64,000 nt of DNA from Cannabis sativa (Eukaryota > Streptophyta > Magnoliopsida > Rosales > Cannabaceae), in NCBI RefSeq assembly GCF_029168945.1, contig NC_083602.1, forward strand, positions 45,073,442 through 45,137,441. The letters are read 5' to 3'. A model generated the notes under the pieces. It saw only the letters and a program-made list of their open reading frames with translations, searched no databases and had not been told where the DNA came from. Positions 31,822 through 46,034 of the stretch are shown piece after piece; positions within the stretch are counted from its first letter, which is position 1; each line of letters opens with the position of its first letter. The position numbers and the translations under genes were made by a program.

Positions 31822-32920
31822 AACTCCCACTTGCACTAATATAAAACAAACTGTGCAAATAGGTCAATCTGATGTCTTGATCTTCAGATCAAATGTAGTA
31901 TATTTGAATCCACCCAAACTTCTGGAAACTAGTTCATAAATACTCTTATGAAACATCCTTTACTATATGCTTTACTCATCACAAGGGATACTGAAATCTT
32001 TACTCTTTTAAAAGTACATCTGAACAAACAGAAGACATATCTCTCATATTTTAAAATATGTAAATGTGATAATACAGTGTAGACTTTTCTTCAGTAATAT
32101 AACTTTCTGGTATTTTCGAATAGACAAAGTTATAATTCTTCTCTGGTAGAGCTTGAATTATTATACAATAATTCCTCCACCCCCAAAGTAAGTACCATCT
32201 CATAGATCTCGAAATGAGTTGGTGAGATACAAGGACAACTGATACACAGTTCCTTAATATCTAACATATAGATCACTCTCATAAATCTTTCTTGAATATC
32301 TTCTAATGTTCCCTACTTGATTACATCTCAGATAGCTCCCACTCAATAGCAGATGTCTAGTTAAATAATACTTAACCTCTGATTGTTTGGAGAGTTACCT
32401 AGTTGTGACTTTTGTATTAGTCTAAAACTTTAAGTTAAGACTAAGTCATCAACATAGCAGACTAGTATTTGAAGTGAAAAATACATGCCAGAGATAAAGT
32501 AATCAAAAGTAAGATACCATAAAATTTCATGAGGATCAAGAATTCTATAATCAAGTCATTCGAATGGACTGAACTAGAGTTCTTTATCTTATTCTCATAA
32601 TTCTGATAAGCTATACCTATCCATGTGAATGGTTAGATTCGCTTTTCAGTAGTGTTCTTAAGTACCTATCACAATTATCAACCTAATGAAGATGGGTATT
32701 GAATTTTAAAATCCTCCCACTCAATTAAGGTAGTATGAAACTTTAACAAAGAACTTTTATAGGTATCAATCTTTTACTTACAACAGTAAGAACGAAATGG
32801 AACATACAATCAAGATCAATAATTTATATTGACAATAGCTGACTCATTATATTACTTCCATGTTTAAAGAAGATATGTGTTACATAGGGAATTGTGAAAT
32901 ATGTTCCACCCCTAAGTATA
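31822..32920 (-). pseudogene. Pol relic, 3' part of element D
   Basis: It begins with the polypurine tract (AACTCCCACTTGCAC on the plus strand). There is no open frame. It is collinear with B's relic at 15700-16825, including the CTCCCACTCAATAGCAGATG stretch (near 32337) that corresponds to the RPDICYA region of C. It is cut at 32920 by element E and continues at 43012. Confidence 0.65.
32916..32920. repeat. Target-site duplication of element E (GTATA)
   Basis: GTATA at 32916-32920 recurs at 43012-43016, immediately outside the E LTRs. D's sequence continues across. Confidence 0.9.
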
Positions 32921-34817
32921 TGTTGGATATTATTTTACCAGGATCTTAGATCTACTCACAAGTATGTTTATTAACACCCTAAATATGAACTTTCTAAAAC
33001 GATGAAATAAACACATATAAAGTTTAGGAAACCTTACATTGGGTGCAGCGGAATTAAATGACTCCTTTCATTCAGATATCTAGCCCTTGATTCCTTTCTG
33101 TAGCAGAGCATTATCAATATCTGAACCTGGATCTCTTTCTCTGAATCTTTGATGCTAAAACCACTTCTTGCTGAAAGTCTTTCTTCACGATCTTCCTCAC
33201 TATGATTGAGGTATCACTTGCTGTGTGTGGGCACTACTCACACTAAGAATTTCGAAATTTAAGGAAGAAGAAAGAGAGAGTGGGTTCGGCAAAAGATAGG
33301 GAGAGAGAGAGGCTCAGTTTTTTTTCTGAATCAGAAGTGTCAGAAGAAAAGTGTAATTTTCCTGAAGCCTTCACAATCTATTTATAGCATTCCACTAGGG
33401 TTAGGTTTGAATTATTTGGCATTAAAATAATGAAAATATCAGAGGTAAATTCCTATAAAAGTGGCCGGCCCTATACTAGTGGATTTGGGCCTCACTTTTT
33501 GCAATTTTGCAGTTTTATCTTTTCTGCATCTGATTTTCTCAAAAATGCCAATTTTCTAATTCAACCATTTAAATGCCAATTCTAAATATTTAATAACTAT
33601 AAATAATTATTAAATAATATTGTCATTTATCATATTTATTAATTGAACCATACAAAGTATCATAATTAACAAATATGCTCCTATAAACTCTTTCTTTACA
33701 ATTTCGCCCTTACATAGTGAAAAATTCACAAATAGACATAGTCTAATTTGAGAATTATAATTGATTAATCAAAACCAATTATATGAGTCTTACGAGCAAT
33801 ATTATCTCAACTAGTGCGGGGACCATGGGTCTATATAACCGAGCTTCCAATAAGTAGATCAAGAATTTATTACTAAAATTCACTAACTTATTAATTCTTC
33901 GTTTAATCCACGCATAGAACTTAGAATTGCACTCTCAGTTATATAGAATGCTCTATATGTTCCACCATATAGACACATCATTAGTTATCCATTGTTATAA
34001 TCATAATGCGATCAATGATCCTCTATATGAATGATCTACACTGTAAAGGGATTAAATTACCGTTATACCCTACAATGTATTTATTCCTTAAAACACTTGA
34101 CCCCGTATAAATGATATTTCAGCTTATGTGAAATGAGTACTCCACCATTTATGTTCGTTTGGTCAAGCTCGATGGAGATCATCCTTTGCTTACTATTCAC
34201 CAGATAGAAGCTATAGATTCCATGTTTATGATAGCGCTCCCACTCAATTGCACTACCGTGTTCCCAAAATGTACGTATCACCCTGACCTAAAAGTAGGCT
34301 TAACTAACAAATCAAAGAACACGAATAGCCTCTCGAGATTGAGCCTAATCATATCAGGATTAAGATCATTTGATCTAGGATCAACTAGGTGATATTGACT
34401 TGAATAGATATTACGGTAAGTTTAATAAATCTAAGTCAAAGTTCAATATCGGTCCCTTTCGATGCATACTCCATGCATCCAACCTGAGCTTTACTTTAAC
34501 CAATGCTCTGGAAAGAACATAGCACTTCTCCAAATGCAAGTAAACTCTGTTGTAGATTATCATATCAGTAAAACCCTATGTCTGATAAATCTAGGAAACT
34601 TTATTCACATAGTCATGTTTACTTTCCAATGTGTTGATGGCACAATAAACAGGATCAAGCATGTGAAAAGGGTTTCAGATGAATTTATACATTATGTACA
34701 TATAATCATGAAATAAATCATGTCAACCATGCAACATTAAATGTTATTTCTGATCTATATTAATAAGTAAATCTGATTATATTGAAATGAGTTTTATTTA
34801 GGGCATAAAACCCAACA
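32921..34817 (-). repeat. 3' LTR of element E
   Basis: Plus-strand edges are TGTTGGATATTATTT and AAAACCCAACA, 1897 bases, followed by the polypurine tract. The TATA box region is near 33380. The reading frames at 34081-34281, 34159-34392 and 34462-34716 repeat in other LTR copies and are not genes. Confidence 0.9.
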
Positions 34818-37150
34818 AACTCCCACTTGCACTAATATAAAACAAAAAGTGCGTTTCAAATAATCTCAACACCTCGATATACAAATCAAGTGTAGTAGTA
34901 GTAAACTCCTCGTAATAGGATCTGAAAGGTTGAATTAACCACAACCTTTTCTCCACCATTACTCTTCCTTTAATCACAAAATCATTGATAATGTGAAATT
35001 CCTCTCTATATGTCTACTCTCTTGGGATACTGGATTCTATACCTTTGGCAACTACTTTTGGTTAATCAGGAAATTAACACTAGTAGTTTAAGGCAATTTG
35101 GAATGATGCCAAAAATGTATAGAACTTTCCTTAGACTGAATAAGTACCTTTCCTGCAACCTTAACATTCAGTCCCTCTCTGGTAGACCTAGAGACTTCAG
35201 ATAGGTTTTTACACTTCTCCAAAATCACTATTCCACCCCCAGAGTAACCACCATCTTATCAGAAAGATTTACTAGCACAAAGGCAAATTTCGAAATCTGA
35301 TATGGTGTAGTCTAAGAGTTTTAAACACACCCTTATAGACTAACATATAGTTCCTCTTCTTAATCTTAGGATTTACTTGATTGTGTTCCAATGTTCTTCT
35401 CCTGGATTAATCTGATACCTACTCATTACTCCCACTCAACAGCAGGTGTCTGGTCTAAGGCATACAAAAGCATATCTAAGACCTCTCACTGTTGATATAA
35501 GAAATTCTTTCATGGCTTTGTCTTTTCTGGAATAGTTGAAACTTTTCCTTAGATAAATAAAATCTATGTTTAAGAAGTTGTGAAGCTTCTATAGATTGCC
35601 ATTAGAAAGAAAATGCTTCAGCATCTCACTAAAGTAAGTTGCTTGCATTAGAGTAAGTAATTACCAGGTATACCACAAGCCATAGGTTTAGATAAACTCA
35701 AACCTATAATACTAGGAATAGGAAGTTTGTTAAGTCCATAGAATAGACTTATTAACTAAAATTTCCTTTTATGTCCTTGTAATAGAAAACTTTAGGTTAT
35801 TCCATGTGAATGGATTAAACCATAGTTCTATTGGCTTTTCTTCTTAGTTTCTTATCTTGACAATCCATTACTTGTTTAAACTCACAATGGATTTTAATCA
35901 CTAGTGTCTCCCAAGTCATAAGAAGGTGAGTTCCTAGAAACTCTCCCACTACGACGAGGTACCGTGAATTATGTCTAAGAAAACTAAATGGTATTGATCT
36001 CTTCGGTTGTGACAAGACTACAGAGGCAGTGGGATCATCATATATCAAATAAGATGATAGAACACTTTTGGAATCAAGAATTAAATATCTCCTTTATTTG
36101 CTACTTGTTTTTCAGACATAGTCATTTTCTTAGAAAAGTAGTATTTGTTTGAACAAACACTTTCTTATCTATTGACAATGGGATGGTCCACCCCTAATCA
36201 CTTAGAATAGCTAACAAACCATGGTTAACAGTTCTAGCTTTTCTTAAGAATTCGTTTAGGTCATCCATGAATCTAGTAATGATTTACATTAAGTATACAA
36301 CCATTACATCATTCTGAAATTGTATTACCATAGAATGAATTAGGCAACGACTAGTAACTAATCATCAATATGCAACTCGAAATTTCTGGGGAGGTAAGTT
36401 TGAATATAATTCAAAAATCAATTTAATGATCTTTGAACTGCATATCTACTAACTATTTCTCCACCCCTATCAGTTCGCAAGACCTTTAACCACTTACCTT
36501 AATGGTTTTAACCATTGCTAGAAATTAATGAAATTTTCAAACATTTCAAATTTCTTTGCTAAAAGGTATAATCTAGAGTTATCGTTTTAAGAATACAACG
36601 AAAAACTCATATCCACCCCTGAATGTACATCCATCTGCGAATGAGATGAACTACTTTCAGTGGATATAGGCATATTAACTCTTTGCCGAGATTGATCTTG
36701 TCAAATCCACTATGAACAAGATACAAATGCCATAGATTAAAAAAATGTGGTAGTTTCTATTGATGACATAGGTTTAGTTACATCAAAGAGTTCTTAGAAT
36801 ACTGCAAGTGGATCCTGGTCACAGAATACCTAACTCATATTCCATACAGTTTTAATCCATTAATATAGGATGGATATTAAACACTTAAGAAAGTGTAACT
36901 GTATTGTATTCTAGAATTAGAAATATAAGAAAATTTCTATTGGTAATCTAAAATTAAAGTCAAAGACTTAAATTTATACCAAATATAATGAGTAATTCTA
37001 TCTTGGACCAGCACTACTAATACAAACTCTAAGTCAGATTTTCCCATACAAGTAGGAGATTTCTAAGATTGAGGATTTATATCAATTGGGAATAGAATTT
37101 CAGGATTATAATCATATGCGTCATTTAATTTCATAAGAGAAAATATAGAA
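34818..37150 (-). pseudogene. Pol relic of element E
   Basis: Many stops and deletions are present, but order and short motifs of element C pol remain: near 35400 the RPDICYA/RYQSN region, near 35230 the GGGVVVW region, near 36460 LRTDRGGE, and near 35940 the linker before RT. The 77-codon frame at 35815-36048 is a chance opening in this relic. F carries the equivalent relic at 49930-52300. Confidence 0.65.
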
Positions 37151-40100
37151 TGACATGAAATGATTTATAGACCATTCATCCAATGATATGTTATGAAGCT
37201 AATTCGAAATGAATAAGCTAAGAGGAATTAGGATAATTTCGTTTATAATAAGAATCCAACGATGCTTCGATTAGCGAAAGTCAAAGTAATCTTATTTATA
37301 CAATCTTCTTGTTTCATATCGTAAAAATACTAGTCTAAGGTGTCATCAATTGATGAACAGCTAGATGTCGCATATACAATATTTATCTTTCGAGATCTAA
37401 CACTATTATGTATGTCTAATGATGAAAATCCACTAGGGATTTATCTCACTAGATAAACAAACCAAGTTAGACCAACAATGAAGATTCGAAATTAAACTAC
37501 AACTTAATAACAGAAAATAACATGGTTCAATATAAATTCATACACAATTCAGAAATTATAAACATATAGCAAGTAGGAATGATTAGTGAAAATACTAAAA
37601 CATACAATCCTAAATAATTTCCAAGGTTTTCAACAAACTGATACAGTGTCCCGGTAGGTGAGAGTCAAAGTATCATTTATTGAATAGAGTTGTCAGCTCA
37701 TCTAAAATAGAAACCATTCTAGCAACCTTTTATTCGATCAAAATAAGAATCCAACGTTGTCCCGGTAGGCGAGAGTCAAGGTTATTCTTATTTTATGAGC
37801 TTCCACCATTGTTTCATGTTTTATGAGTTTATCTCTAAGTAGTCCCCGTAGGGGAGAGTCTAAATAGAGACGAAAACTCACAAAACACTTATCAAATGAA
37901 ATCTTACGGTGTTAAATGCGTTAAACGAATAACCATCCATAGGGGGACGAAGTCTAGCGTCTCGAGGTTATATTGAAAACATTTAACTTTTGTAAGACCA
38001 ACAATGGAGATCGAATATCTTAATAATAATCAAGCTCATTATTTAAAGTGAGTTGTATTTTCTTTGATTCTCTTTATTTAATTTATTTATTTTAACTATA
38101 TATTTATTTAAAATTTCCAATTTAGAATGAAAAATTCTAAATATAAATTTTAATTTAATATTTATAAATTTTACTTAGATGGATATGAAAATAACATGAA
38201 TTATTTCCATCTTAGTAATAATTTCCAATAAATATTTAGAAAAATATTCAATTTAAGTTGTTACAAAAGTAATTTAAATTAATTTACAACTCAAATTTAA
38301 TTTTCTATAAATATATATTGCATTTCAAAAAATTTAAGTATTCTAAGACACAATTTTCAAAAATGCATGTTAAAATAAAAAATTAATCCTGGAAAAATTA
38401 TTCTAATTTAATGTTGGCCCAAAATTAATTAATAAAATTAATTTACAACAAAAAAATATAATTTTCCTATTTAATTAAATATATAAGAAAAATTTCAAAT
38501 ATTTAAGTATGATGATGAAAATCAACTTAAATATTAATTTTCTATTTAATTAAATACACTAGAAAAATACTACAAGCAAAAATATCATCTATCTAGATTT
38601 TCCTTTGACTAATTAATTCAATTTCTAATAATATACTTTAATTCAATTTATTTTAAGTAATCATTAACTGAAAAAATTATTGATTTAAGTTGGTCCAAAA
38701 TTAAAATAAATAATTTACAACTTTAATCTATTATTCAAATAAAATTCGAAATTCCAGCATTTAAGAAATGCAATTTCGAAATTTGATTAATAAAATAAAG
38801 AAAAAATATATTTTGAAAATTATTTAAATTTAGTTGAAAAAATAAATTTCAACTAAAAATAATTTTCTATTTAATTAAGTGTCATGAAAAAGAAATATTT
38901 AAGTATGATGATGAGAATCAACTTAGATATTTAATTTTCAAGTTAATTAAATTCAAGAAATAAATAATTAAGTGTAGAGAAGGCTTAATTATTAATCTCT
39001 AGTTTAATGCTAGGAAAAATATACTTAAAATAAATTGTACCAAAATTAATTATATAAATAATTAATTTCACAATGAATAATATTTTCCTTTTAAATATTA
39101 GAAATAATAAGTAGTCTAGAAATAACTATCGAGAAAATATCTTATTTGACTAAGTATCTTTTCCACAAAATTTTGAAAAAATATCTAATTTAGGTTGTAT
39201 TAGAAAAAATCTAGAACCTAAATATTTTTCAAATTTAAATTTAATTAAATATCAAAAATTAAGTTGTAACCACTTAATTTGAAAATATTCCATTTTAAGT
39301 TAATATTCGAAAAGATATTAACTTAAAAAATATCTAAAATATTTCATTTTAAGTTAATATTCGAAAAGATATTAACTTAAAAAATATCTAACGAATCTTA
39401 ATAAACAATGCCTAAAATTCCTCAACTTAATTTTGTAATTTTAAATCCAAAAGATATTCAGATTTAAGTTGGTTAGTTGAAGATTACTAAATATCAACTT
39501 AAATAGGATTATTTAATGAAAAATTTAAATTAAGCTCCAGAAAGAATCTAGATGGTTATAATTCTATATTTAATTAAATACAAGAAAATACATATAGTTT
39601 AGCTTAGAATAAAAAATTCTTTAAACTATAATTTTCTTAAATTAATTTCAAGATAAATGAAATTAATTATGTTGCTAATCAATTTTATTAGGTTAAACTA
39701 GTTTAATTAACCTAGTACAGTTATTCAAATCAGGCAAATGGGCCTTCACAATTGGGGTGGTTCATGTGAGGGGGTGCTGGGTTCCATATGTCGTACCCAC
39801 TACTATGGCTCCCAACTCTCACACAAGGCCCAAAAGAGAGGAATTTAACATTAACAAGAACAACTGTTATTAATTGAATAAGCCCAAAAACTAAATGGGC
39901 CTAAATAAATTCTATCAAGAACTATGATAATTTATTTTAGCAACAACAACCTATATGCATCTATAATAAAATTAAACACATAGGCTCACACAGGCACACT
40001 TTGGATGGGTCCTATCATGTTGCTAGGTCATACACAGATGAAAGAAGATTGTAAATATACCTGTTACAAATTATTTACTTGACCAAGGGAGCCATCAGAT

Positions 40101-41207
40101 CATTAGATCTGGCAAAAAGTAACCATGGCTATTTGCAATCAAGTAATAATAGGTTTTGAAAACTTACAAACAAGCTAAAACACATACTCCTGCAACAAGG
40201 TTAGCTGGATAGTTGGATGTAGGATTTATTTAATTTTAAATAAATAAATAATTTCGAATTTTTTAATTAAATAAAAAAAATATTTTCGAAAATTTAAAAA
40301 AATTTTGAAATATTCGAAATTTTTTTAAAAAAAAATTAAATTTAAAATTAAACATACAATTTTGAAAAATTAGGTTTCAACCAACCTAAATATCATTTCA
40401 AAATCTCCTAACTACTTTTAAAATTTAAATGTTATTTTATAAATAAAAATTAAATAAAAAATTAAAAAAGATAAATGAATATCTTTTTCAGATTTTAAAT
40501 GTAATTTAAATAAATAAAATAACAAAATTTAAAAGTTAGCAAAATATCTTACATCTATTTAAAATTACATGATTATAGTTATCTTATTTTAAATTTAAAT
40601 AAGGTCAAATTATTTAAAAAAAAATAAATTTAAAATATTTAAAATCTGACTTTAAATTTAAAAATAAGATAAGATATAATCAAATTTAAAAATAAGATAG
40701 ATTATTAAGCAAATAAGATAGATACTAACTATTTTTAAATTCAAATTACACTAATATCTTAAATTAAATTTAAAAAATATTAAATTAATTCATAATGATA
40801 ATTAGAATTGAATTAGGAATAGTAATAGTATAAATATAGAACTACACAAAAAATCGGAAGTTAATTCCATGAAAAAGCATGAAAAATCGAAGAAAAACGA
40901 AAAAATTGTGAGTTGTACGGACAGTTTTCGCGATCGCAGGAAAATTTTGAGCACAGCTCCGATTTTTTCGAATCTTCAAAAGAAATTGAGTTCTGTAAAA
41001 AAGTAACTTGCTTAATTTTTTCCATACTATCCAATAAAAATAATTCCAGAAACAGATATTCAATTATTTTACACTAAAATTCACAAACATCAATCAATCA
41101 TCAAATAACACTCAATACAACATGATACCATCCAAAAACAAACAAACAATCGTTTTAAAGTCCAAATTTCTTACAAGTAAATCAATTACCATAACTCTAA
41201 TACCAGT
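37151..41207 (-). other. Leader of element E, no protein
   Basis: It contains a degenerate island-2 duplicate (about 37150-37480), island 2 (37610-38010, motif CCTACCGGGACA on the minus strand), A/T filler (38040-39710), island 1 (39721-39890), more A/T filler, and a hairpin at 40925-40944. The primer site next to 41207 is eroded: ACTCTAATACCAG where C has GCTCTGATACCAG. No gene is seen. Confidence 0.7.
40925..40944. repeat. Leader hairpin of element E with palindromic loop
   Basis: TTTTC, loop GCGATCGCAG, GAAAA: a five-pair stem carrying the self-complementary GCGATCGC at 40930-40937. It lies 0.27 kb from the LTR, at the place where B, C, D, F and I also carry a hairpin or palindrome. Confidence 0.75.
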
Positions 41208-43011
41208 TCTTGGATATTATTTTACCAGGATCTTAGATCTACTCACAAGTATGTTTATTAACACCCTAAATATGAACTTTCTAAAACGATGAAATAAACA
41301 CATATAAAGTTTAGGAAACCTTACATTGGGTGCAGCAGAATTAAATGACCCCATCCGTTCAGATATTTAGCCCTTGATTCCTTTCTGTAGCAGAGCATTA
41401 TCAATATCTGAACCTGGATCTCTTTCTCTGAATCTTTGATGCTGAAACCTCTTCTTGCTGAAAGTATTTCTTCACGATCTTCCTCACTATGATTGAGGTA
41501 TCACTTGCTGTGTGTGGGCACTACTCACACTAAGAATTTCGAAATTTAAGGAAGAAGAAAGAGAGAGTGGGTTCGACCAAAGATAGGGAGAGAGAGAGGC
41601 TTAGTTTTTTTTCTGAATCAAAAGTGTCAGAAAAAAAGTGTAATTTTCCTGAAGCCTTCACTGTCTATTTATAGCATTCAACTAGGGTTAGGTTTGAATT
41701 ATTTGGCATTAAAATAATGAAAATATCAGAGGTAAAGTCCTATAAAAGTGGCCGGCCCTATACTAGTGGATTTGGGCCTCACTTTTTGCAATTTTGCAGT
41801 TTTATCTTTTCTGCATCTGATTTTCTCAAAAATGCCAATTTTCTAATTCAACCATTTAAATGCCAATTATAACTATTTAATAACTATAAATAATTATTAA
41901 ATAATATTGTCATTTATCATATTTATTAATTGAACCATACAAAGTATCATAATTAACAAATATGCCCTTACAAACTCTTTCTTTACAATTTCGCCCTTAC
42001 TTAGTGAAAAATTCACAAATAGACATAGTCTAATTTGAGAATTATAATTGATTAATCAAAACCAATTATATGAGTCTTACAAGCAATATTATCTCAACTA
42101 GTGCGGGGACCATGGGTCTATATAACTGAGCTTCCAATAAGTAGATCAAGAATTTATTACTAAAATTCACTAACTTATTAATTCTTCGATGAATCCACGC
42201 ATAGAACTTAGAATTGCACTCTCAGTTATATAGAATGCTCTATATGTTCCACCATATAGACACATCATTAGTTATCCATTGTTATAACACTTGACCCCGT
42301 ATAAATGATATTTCAGCTTATGTGAAATGAGTACTCCACCATTTATGTTCGTTTGGTCAAGCTCGAAGGAGATCATCCTTTGCTTACTATTTGCCAGATA
42401 GAAGCTATAGATTCCATGTTTATGATAGCGCTCCCACTCAATTGCACTAACGTGTTCCCAAAATGTACGTATCACCCTGACCTAAAAGTAGGCTTAACTA
42501 ACAAATCAAAGAACACGAATAGCCTCTCGAGATTGAGCCTAATCATATCAGGATTAAGATCATTTGATCTAGGATTAACTAGGAGATATTGACTTGAATA
42601 GATATTACGGTAAGTTTAATAAATCTAAGTCAAAGTTCAATATCGGTCCCTTCCGATGCATACTCCATGCATCCAACCTGAGCTTTACTTTAACCAATGC
42701 TCTGGAAAGAACATAGCACTTCTCCAAATGCAAGTAAACTCTGTTGTAGATTATCATATCAGTAAAACCCTATGTCTGATAAATCTAGGAAACTTTATTC
42801 ACATAGTCATGTTTACTTTCCAATGTGTTGACGGCACAATAAACAGGATCAAGTATGTGAAAAGGGTTTCAGATGAATTTATACATTATGTACATATAAT
42901 CATGAAATAAATCATGTGAACCATGCAACATTAAATGTTATTTCTGATCTATATTAATAAGTAAATCTGATTATATTGAATTGAGTTTTATTTAGGGCAT
43001 AAAACCCAACA
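41208..43011 (-). repeat. 5' LTR of element E, decayed
   Basis: The inner edge reads TCTTGGATATT, where the 3' LTR reads TGTTGGATATT, so the terminal dinucleotide is mutated. About 93 bases present in the 3' LTR (about 33995-34088) are missing near 42287. Otherwise the two LTRs are very similar. Length is 1804 bases. Confidence 0.88.
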
Positions 43012-43016
43012 GTATA

Positions 43017-43724
43017 TACATATAGGGTACTTGTGGATAACCTCCACCCCTAAGTATATAGAGATTATGATCCACCCCTAAAGGTTGTAAAGATCATGAT
43101 TCTTTTAGTGTGATAGAGTTTATGTGGAGTTGAATACTATCCAGAGTTCATTTGATATAAAAGATCGTTGAACTGCATAGTTTTCTTAACTTTTCTCCAC
43201 CCCTATCAAATCATAAGATCCTTTTATTAAACAAATTCTTAATAATTGTATGAGAATTAACAATTATTAATAATCATAGAAATTCTTAATAATCTATGAA
43301 GAGTTGTAAATATAATAGAATTTGCATTAATAATAAAAACACTTACACATATAAACATATAAATATAATGTGGTAATAATATGATGAAGATAAATTAAAT
43401 GAAGCTCAATCTCATAAATTGCAATTGTGAATTTTGAAAATAAAACTTTATTAATTAATAAAAAAAAGTATTGCAACAATATGAGAAAAACAGGGATAAA
43501 TATCCCTAACTAAAATTTGAAATCCAAATTGTCTTTAAACTAAAACAATTAATTCAAAAATAAATTGAAGAGCTTCATCTTCATTTGGACGATTTCACCC
43601 TCGGTCCAGCTTTCCAAACTAGCTCAATTGAGTTCAGGTAGCTTGGCCTATAAGAAGAAGAAAATAAATAAACAAAGTTAGTCCAGAATCATAAAGCTAA
43701 TTGGATAACAATTCACTAAAACTC
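43017..43724 (-). pseudogene. Pol relic of element D following gag
   Basis: No frame is present. CTCCACCCCTATCA near 43195 is the degraded LRTDRGGE site. Collinear with B 15035-15760. The part next to gag (about 43560-43720) corresponds to B's 15035-15220. Confidence 0.6.
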
Positions 43725-44145
43725 TTAAAGTTTATAAATAGAAATACCTTGTTTCTTTGCAAGAAGTTTAGGACATTGGGGTTTCCAATGACCTTTTTCA
43801 TTGCAGTAGAAACACTTTCCTTTTAGTGTAGCATCACCAGAATGAACAGCCTTTTTATTCTTCATGGCTTTTGTTCGCTTCTTGGTGTTCTTCCACTTCT
43901 TCTTCGATTTGGGCTTCGAAGCAGAGGCAACATTTGCTTCAGGTTTCATCGTCCCATTACCATTCCCAGGATTATGAGGTTTACTCCCTTTCTTCTTGGG
44001 TCCTCCAATCAAATTTTCATAAGTTTGAAGGTCATTGACTAATTCATGAAAGTCAATTTCCTTCTTATTCATGACATAATTTGAAGTGTATGGTAGAAAT
44101 GCTGGAGTCAGGCTATTCAAGATAAGACTTACTTGAGTAGCACTG
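43725..44145 (-). CDS. Copia-type gag of element D, C-terminal half (open, interrupted only by F)
   Basis: This half carries the end of the gag core (FLPYTSNYVMNKKEIDFHE), a GGPKKKGSK basic linker with many lysines, and a zinc knuckle CFYCNEKGHWKPQCP. It ends with a natural stop at 43725. It joins in frame with 54193-54638 once element F and one CACTG copy are ignored: 446 + 421 = 867 bases, 288 residues and a stop. Gag is a particle protein that could work with enzymes supplied in trans. No stop or frameshift is seen in either half. Confidence 0.85.
44141..44145. repeat. Target-site duplication of element F (CACTG)
   Basis: CACTG at 44141-44145 recurs at 54188-54192. The gag reading frame of D continues across these two points. 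Confidence 0.92.
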
Positions 44146-46015
44146 TGTTGGGTTTTATGCCCTAAATAAAACTCATTTCAATATAATCAGATTTACTTAT
44201 TAATATAGATCAGAAATAACATTTAATGTTGCATGGTTCACATGATTATATGTACATAATGTATAGATTCATCTGAAACCCTTTTCACATACTTGATCCT
44301 GTTTATTGTGCCGTCAACACATTGGAAAGTAAACACGACTATGTGAATAAAGTTTCCTAGATTTATCAGACACAGGGTTTTACTGATATGATAATCTACA
44401 ACAAGAGTTTACTTGTATTTGGAGAAATACTATGTTTTTTCCAGAACATTGGTTAAAGTAAAGCTCAGGTTGGATGCATGGAGTATGCATCGGAAGGGAT
44501 GGATATTGAACTTTGACTTAGATTTTATTAAACTTACCGTAAGATCTATTCAAGTCAATATCGCCTAGTTGATCCTAGATCAAATGATCTTAATCCTGTT
44601 ATGTTTAGGCTCAATCTTGAAAGGCTATTCGTGTTCTTTGATTTGTTAGTTAAGCCTACTTTTAGGTCAGGGTGATACGTACTTTTTTGGGACACGGTAG
44701 TGCAATTGAGTGGGAGCGCTAGCATAAACATGGAATCTATAGCTTCTATCTGGCGAATAGTAAGCAAAGGATGATCACCTTCGAGCTTGACCAAACGAAA
44801 ATAAATGGTGGAGATCTCATTTCACATAACCTGAAATATCATTTATACGGGGTCAAGTGTTTTAAGGATAAAATACATAGTAGGGTGTTACGGTAATTTA
44901 ATCCCTTTACTGTGTAGATCATTCATATAGAGGATAATTTATCACATTAGGATTATAACAATGGATAACTAATGATGTGTCTATATGGTGGAACATATAG
45001 AGCATTCTATATACTGAGAGTGCAATTCTAAGTTCTATGCGTGGATTCAACGAAGAATTAATAAGTTAGTGAATTTTAGTGCTAAATTCTTGATCTACTT
45101 ATTGGAAGCTCGGTTATATAGAACCATGGTCCCCCCACTAGTTGAGATAATATTGCTTGTAAGACTCATGTAATTGGTTTTGATTAATCAATTATAATTC
45201 TCAAATTACACTATGTCTATTTGTGAAATTTTCACTAAGTAAGGGCGAAATTGTAAAGAAAGAGTTTATAGGGGCATATTTGTTAATTATGATACTTTGT
45301 ATGGTTCAATTAATAAATATGATAAATTACAATATTATTTAATAATTATTTATAGTTATTAAATAGTTAGAATTGGCATTTAAATGGTTGAATTAGGAAA
45401 TTGGTATTTTTGAGAAAATCAGATACAAAAGGTGTTAAAATTGCAAAATTGCAAAAAGCAAGGCCCAATCCATTAGTGTATGGCCGGCCACCTATTGTGT
45501 GTATTTTAAGTTGATTTTTTCATTATTTTAATGCCATATAATTCAAATCTAACCTTAGTGGAATGCTATAAATAGATAGTGAAGGCTTCAGAAAAAACAC
45601 TTCTTCTGATTCAAAAAAACTGAGCCTCTCTCTCTCCCTATCTTTAGCTACCACTTCTTCTTTCTTCTCCCTTTGAATTTCGAAATCCTTAGTGATTAGA
45701 GTAGTGCCCACACACATCAAGTGATACCTCAATCATAGTGAGGAAGATCGTGAAGAAAGATCATCAGCAAAGGAGTTTCAGCATCAAAGATTCAGAGAAA
45801 AAGATCCAGGTTCAGATATTGATAATGCTCTGCTACAGAAATGAATCAAGGGCTAGATATCTGAACAGAAGGAGTCATATTATTCCGCTGCACCCAATGT
45901 GAGGTTTCCTAAACTTTATATGTGTTTAATTTATCGTTTTAGAAAGTTCATATTCAGGATGTTAATAAACATACTTGTGAGTAGATCTAAGATCCTGGTA
46001 AAATAATTTCCAACA
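44146..46015 (+). repeat. 5' LTR of element F
   Basis: TGTTGGGTTTTATGCCC to TTTCCAACA, 1870 bases. TATAAATAGA at 45567-45576 is a clear TATA box. Frames at 44555-44794 and 45523-45732 run against LTR transcription and recur in the partner LTR, so they are not called. Confidence 0.92.
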
Positions 46016-46017
46016 AC

Positions 46018-46034
46018 TGGTATCAGAGCCATGG
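46018..46034 (+). promoter_or_regulatory. Primer-binding site of element F
   Basis: TGGTATCAGAGCCATGG, two bases after the LTR, is the unmutated initiator tRNA-Met-type site. Confidence 0.9.

Larger units (their letters stand above)
32921..43011 (-). mobile_element. Element E: gag-less copia-type element
   Basis: The LTRs are 32921-34817 and 41208-43011, with an internal region of 6390 bases and GTATA duplications. The layout in element sense is: leader with hairpin, island 1, island 2, a degenerate second island-2 copy, then a pol relic. No gag and no long frame are present. Element F has the same layout, so E is a member of a non-autonomous family that moved in this reduced form. Confidence 0.88.

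Noticed and set aside
35815..36048. A 77-codon frame in E (and its relative at 51109-51354 in F)
   Set aside because: It is a chance opening in the pol relic. It does not match pol in frame and has no independent features.
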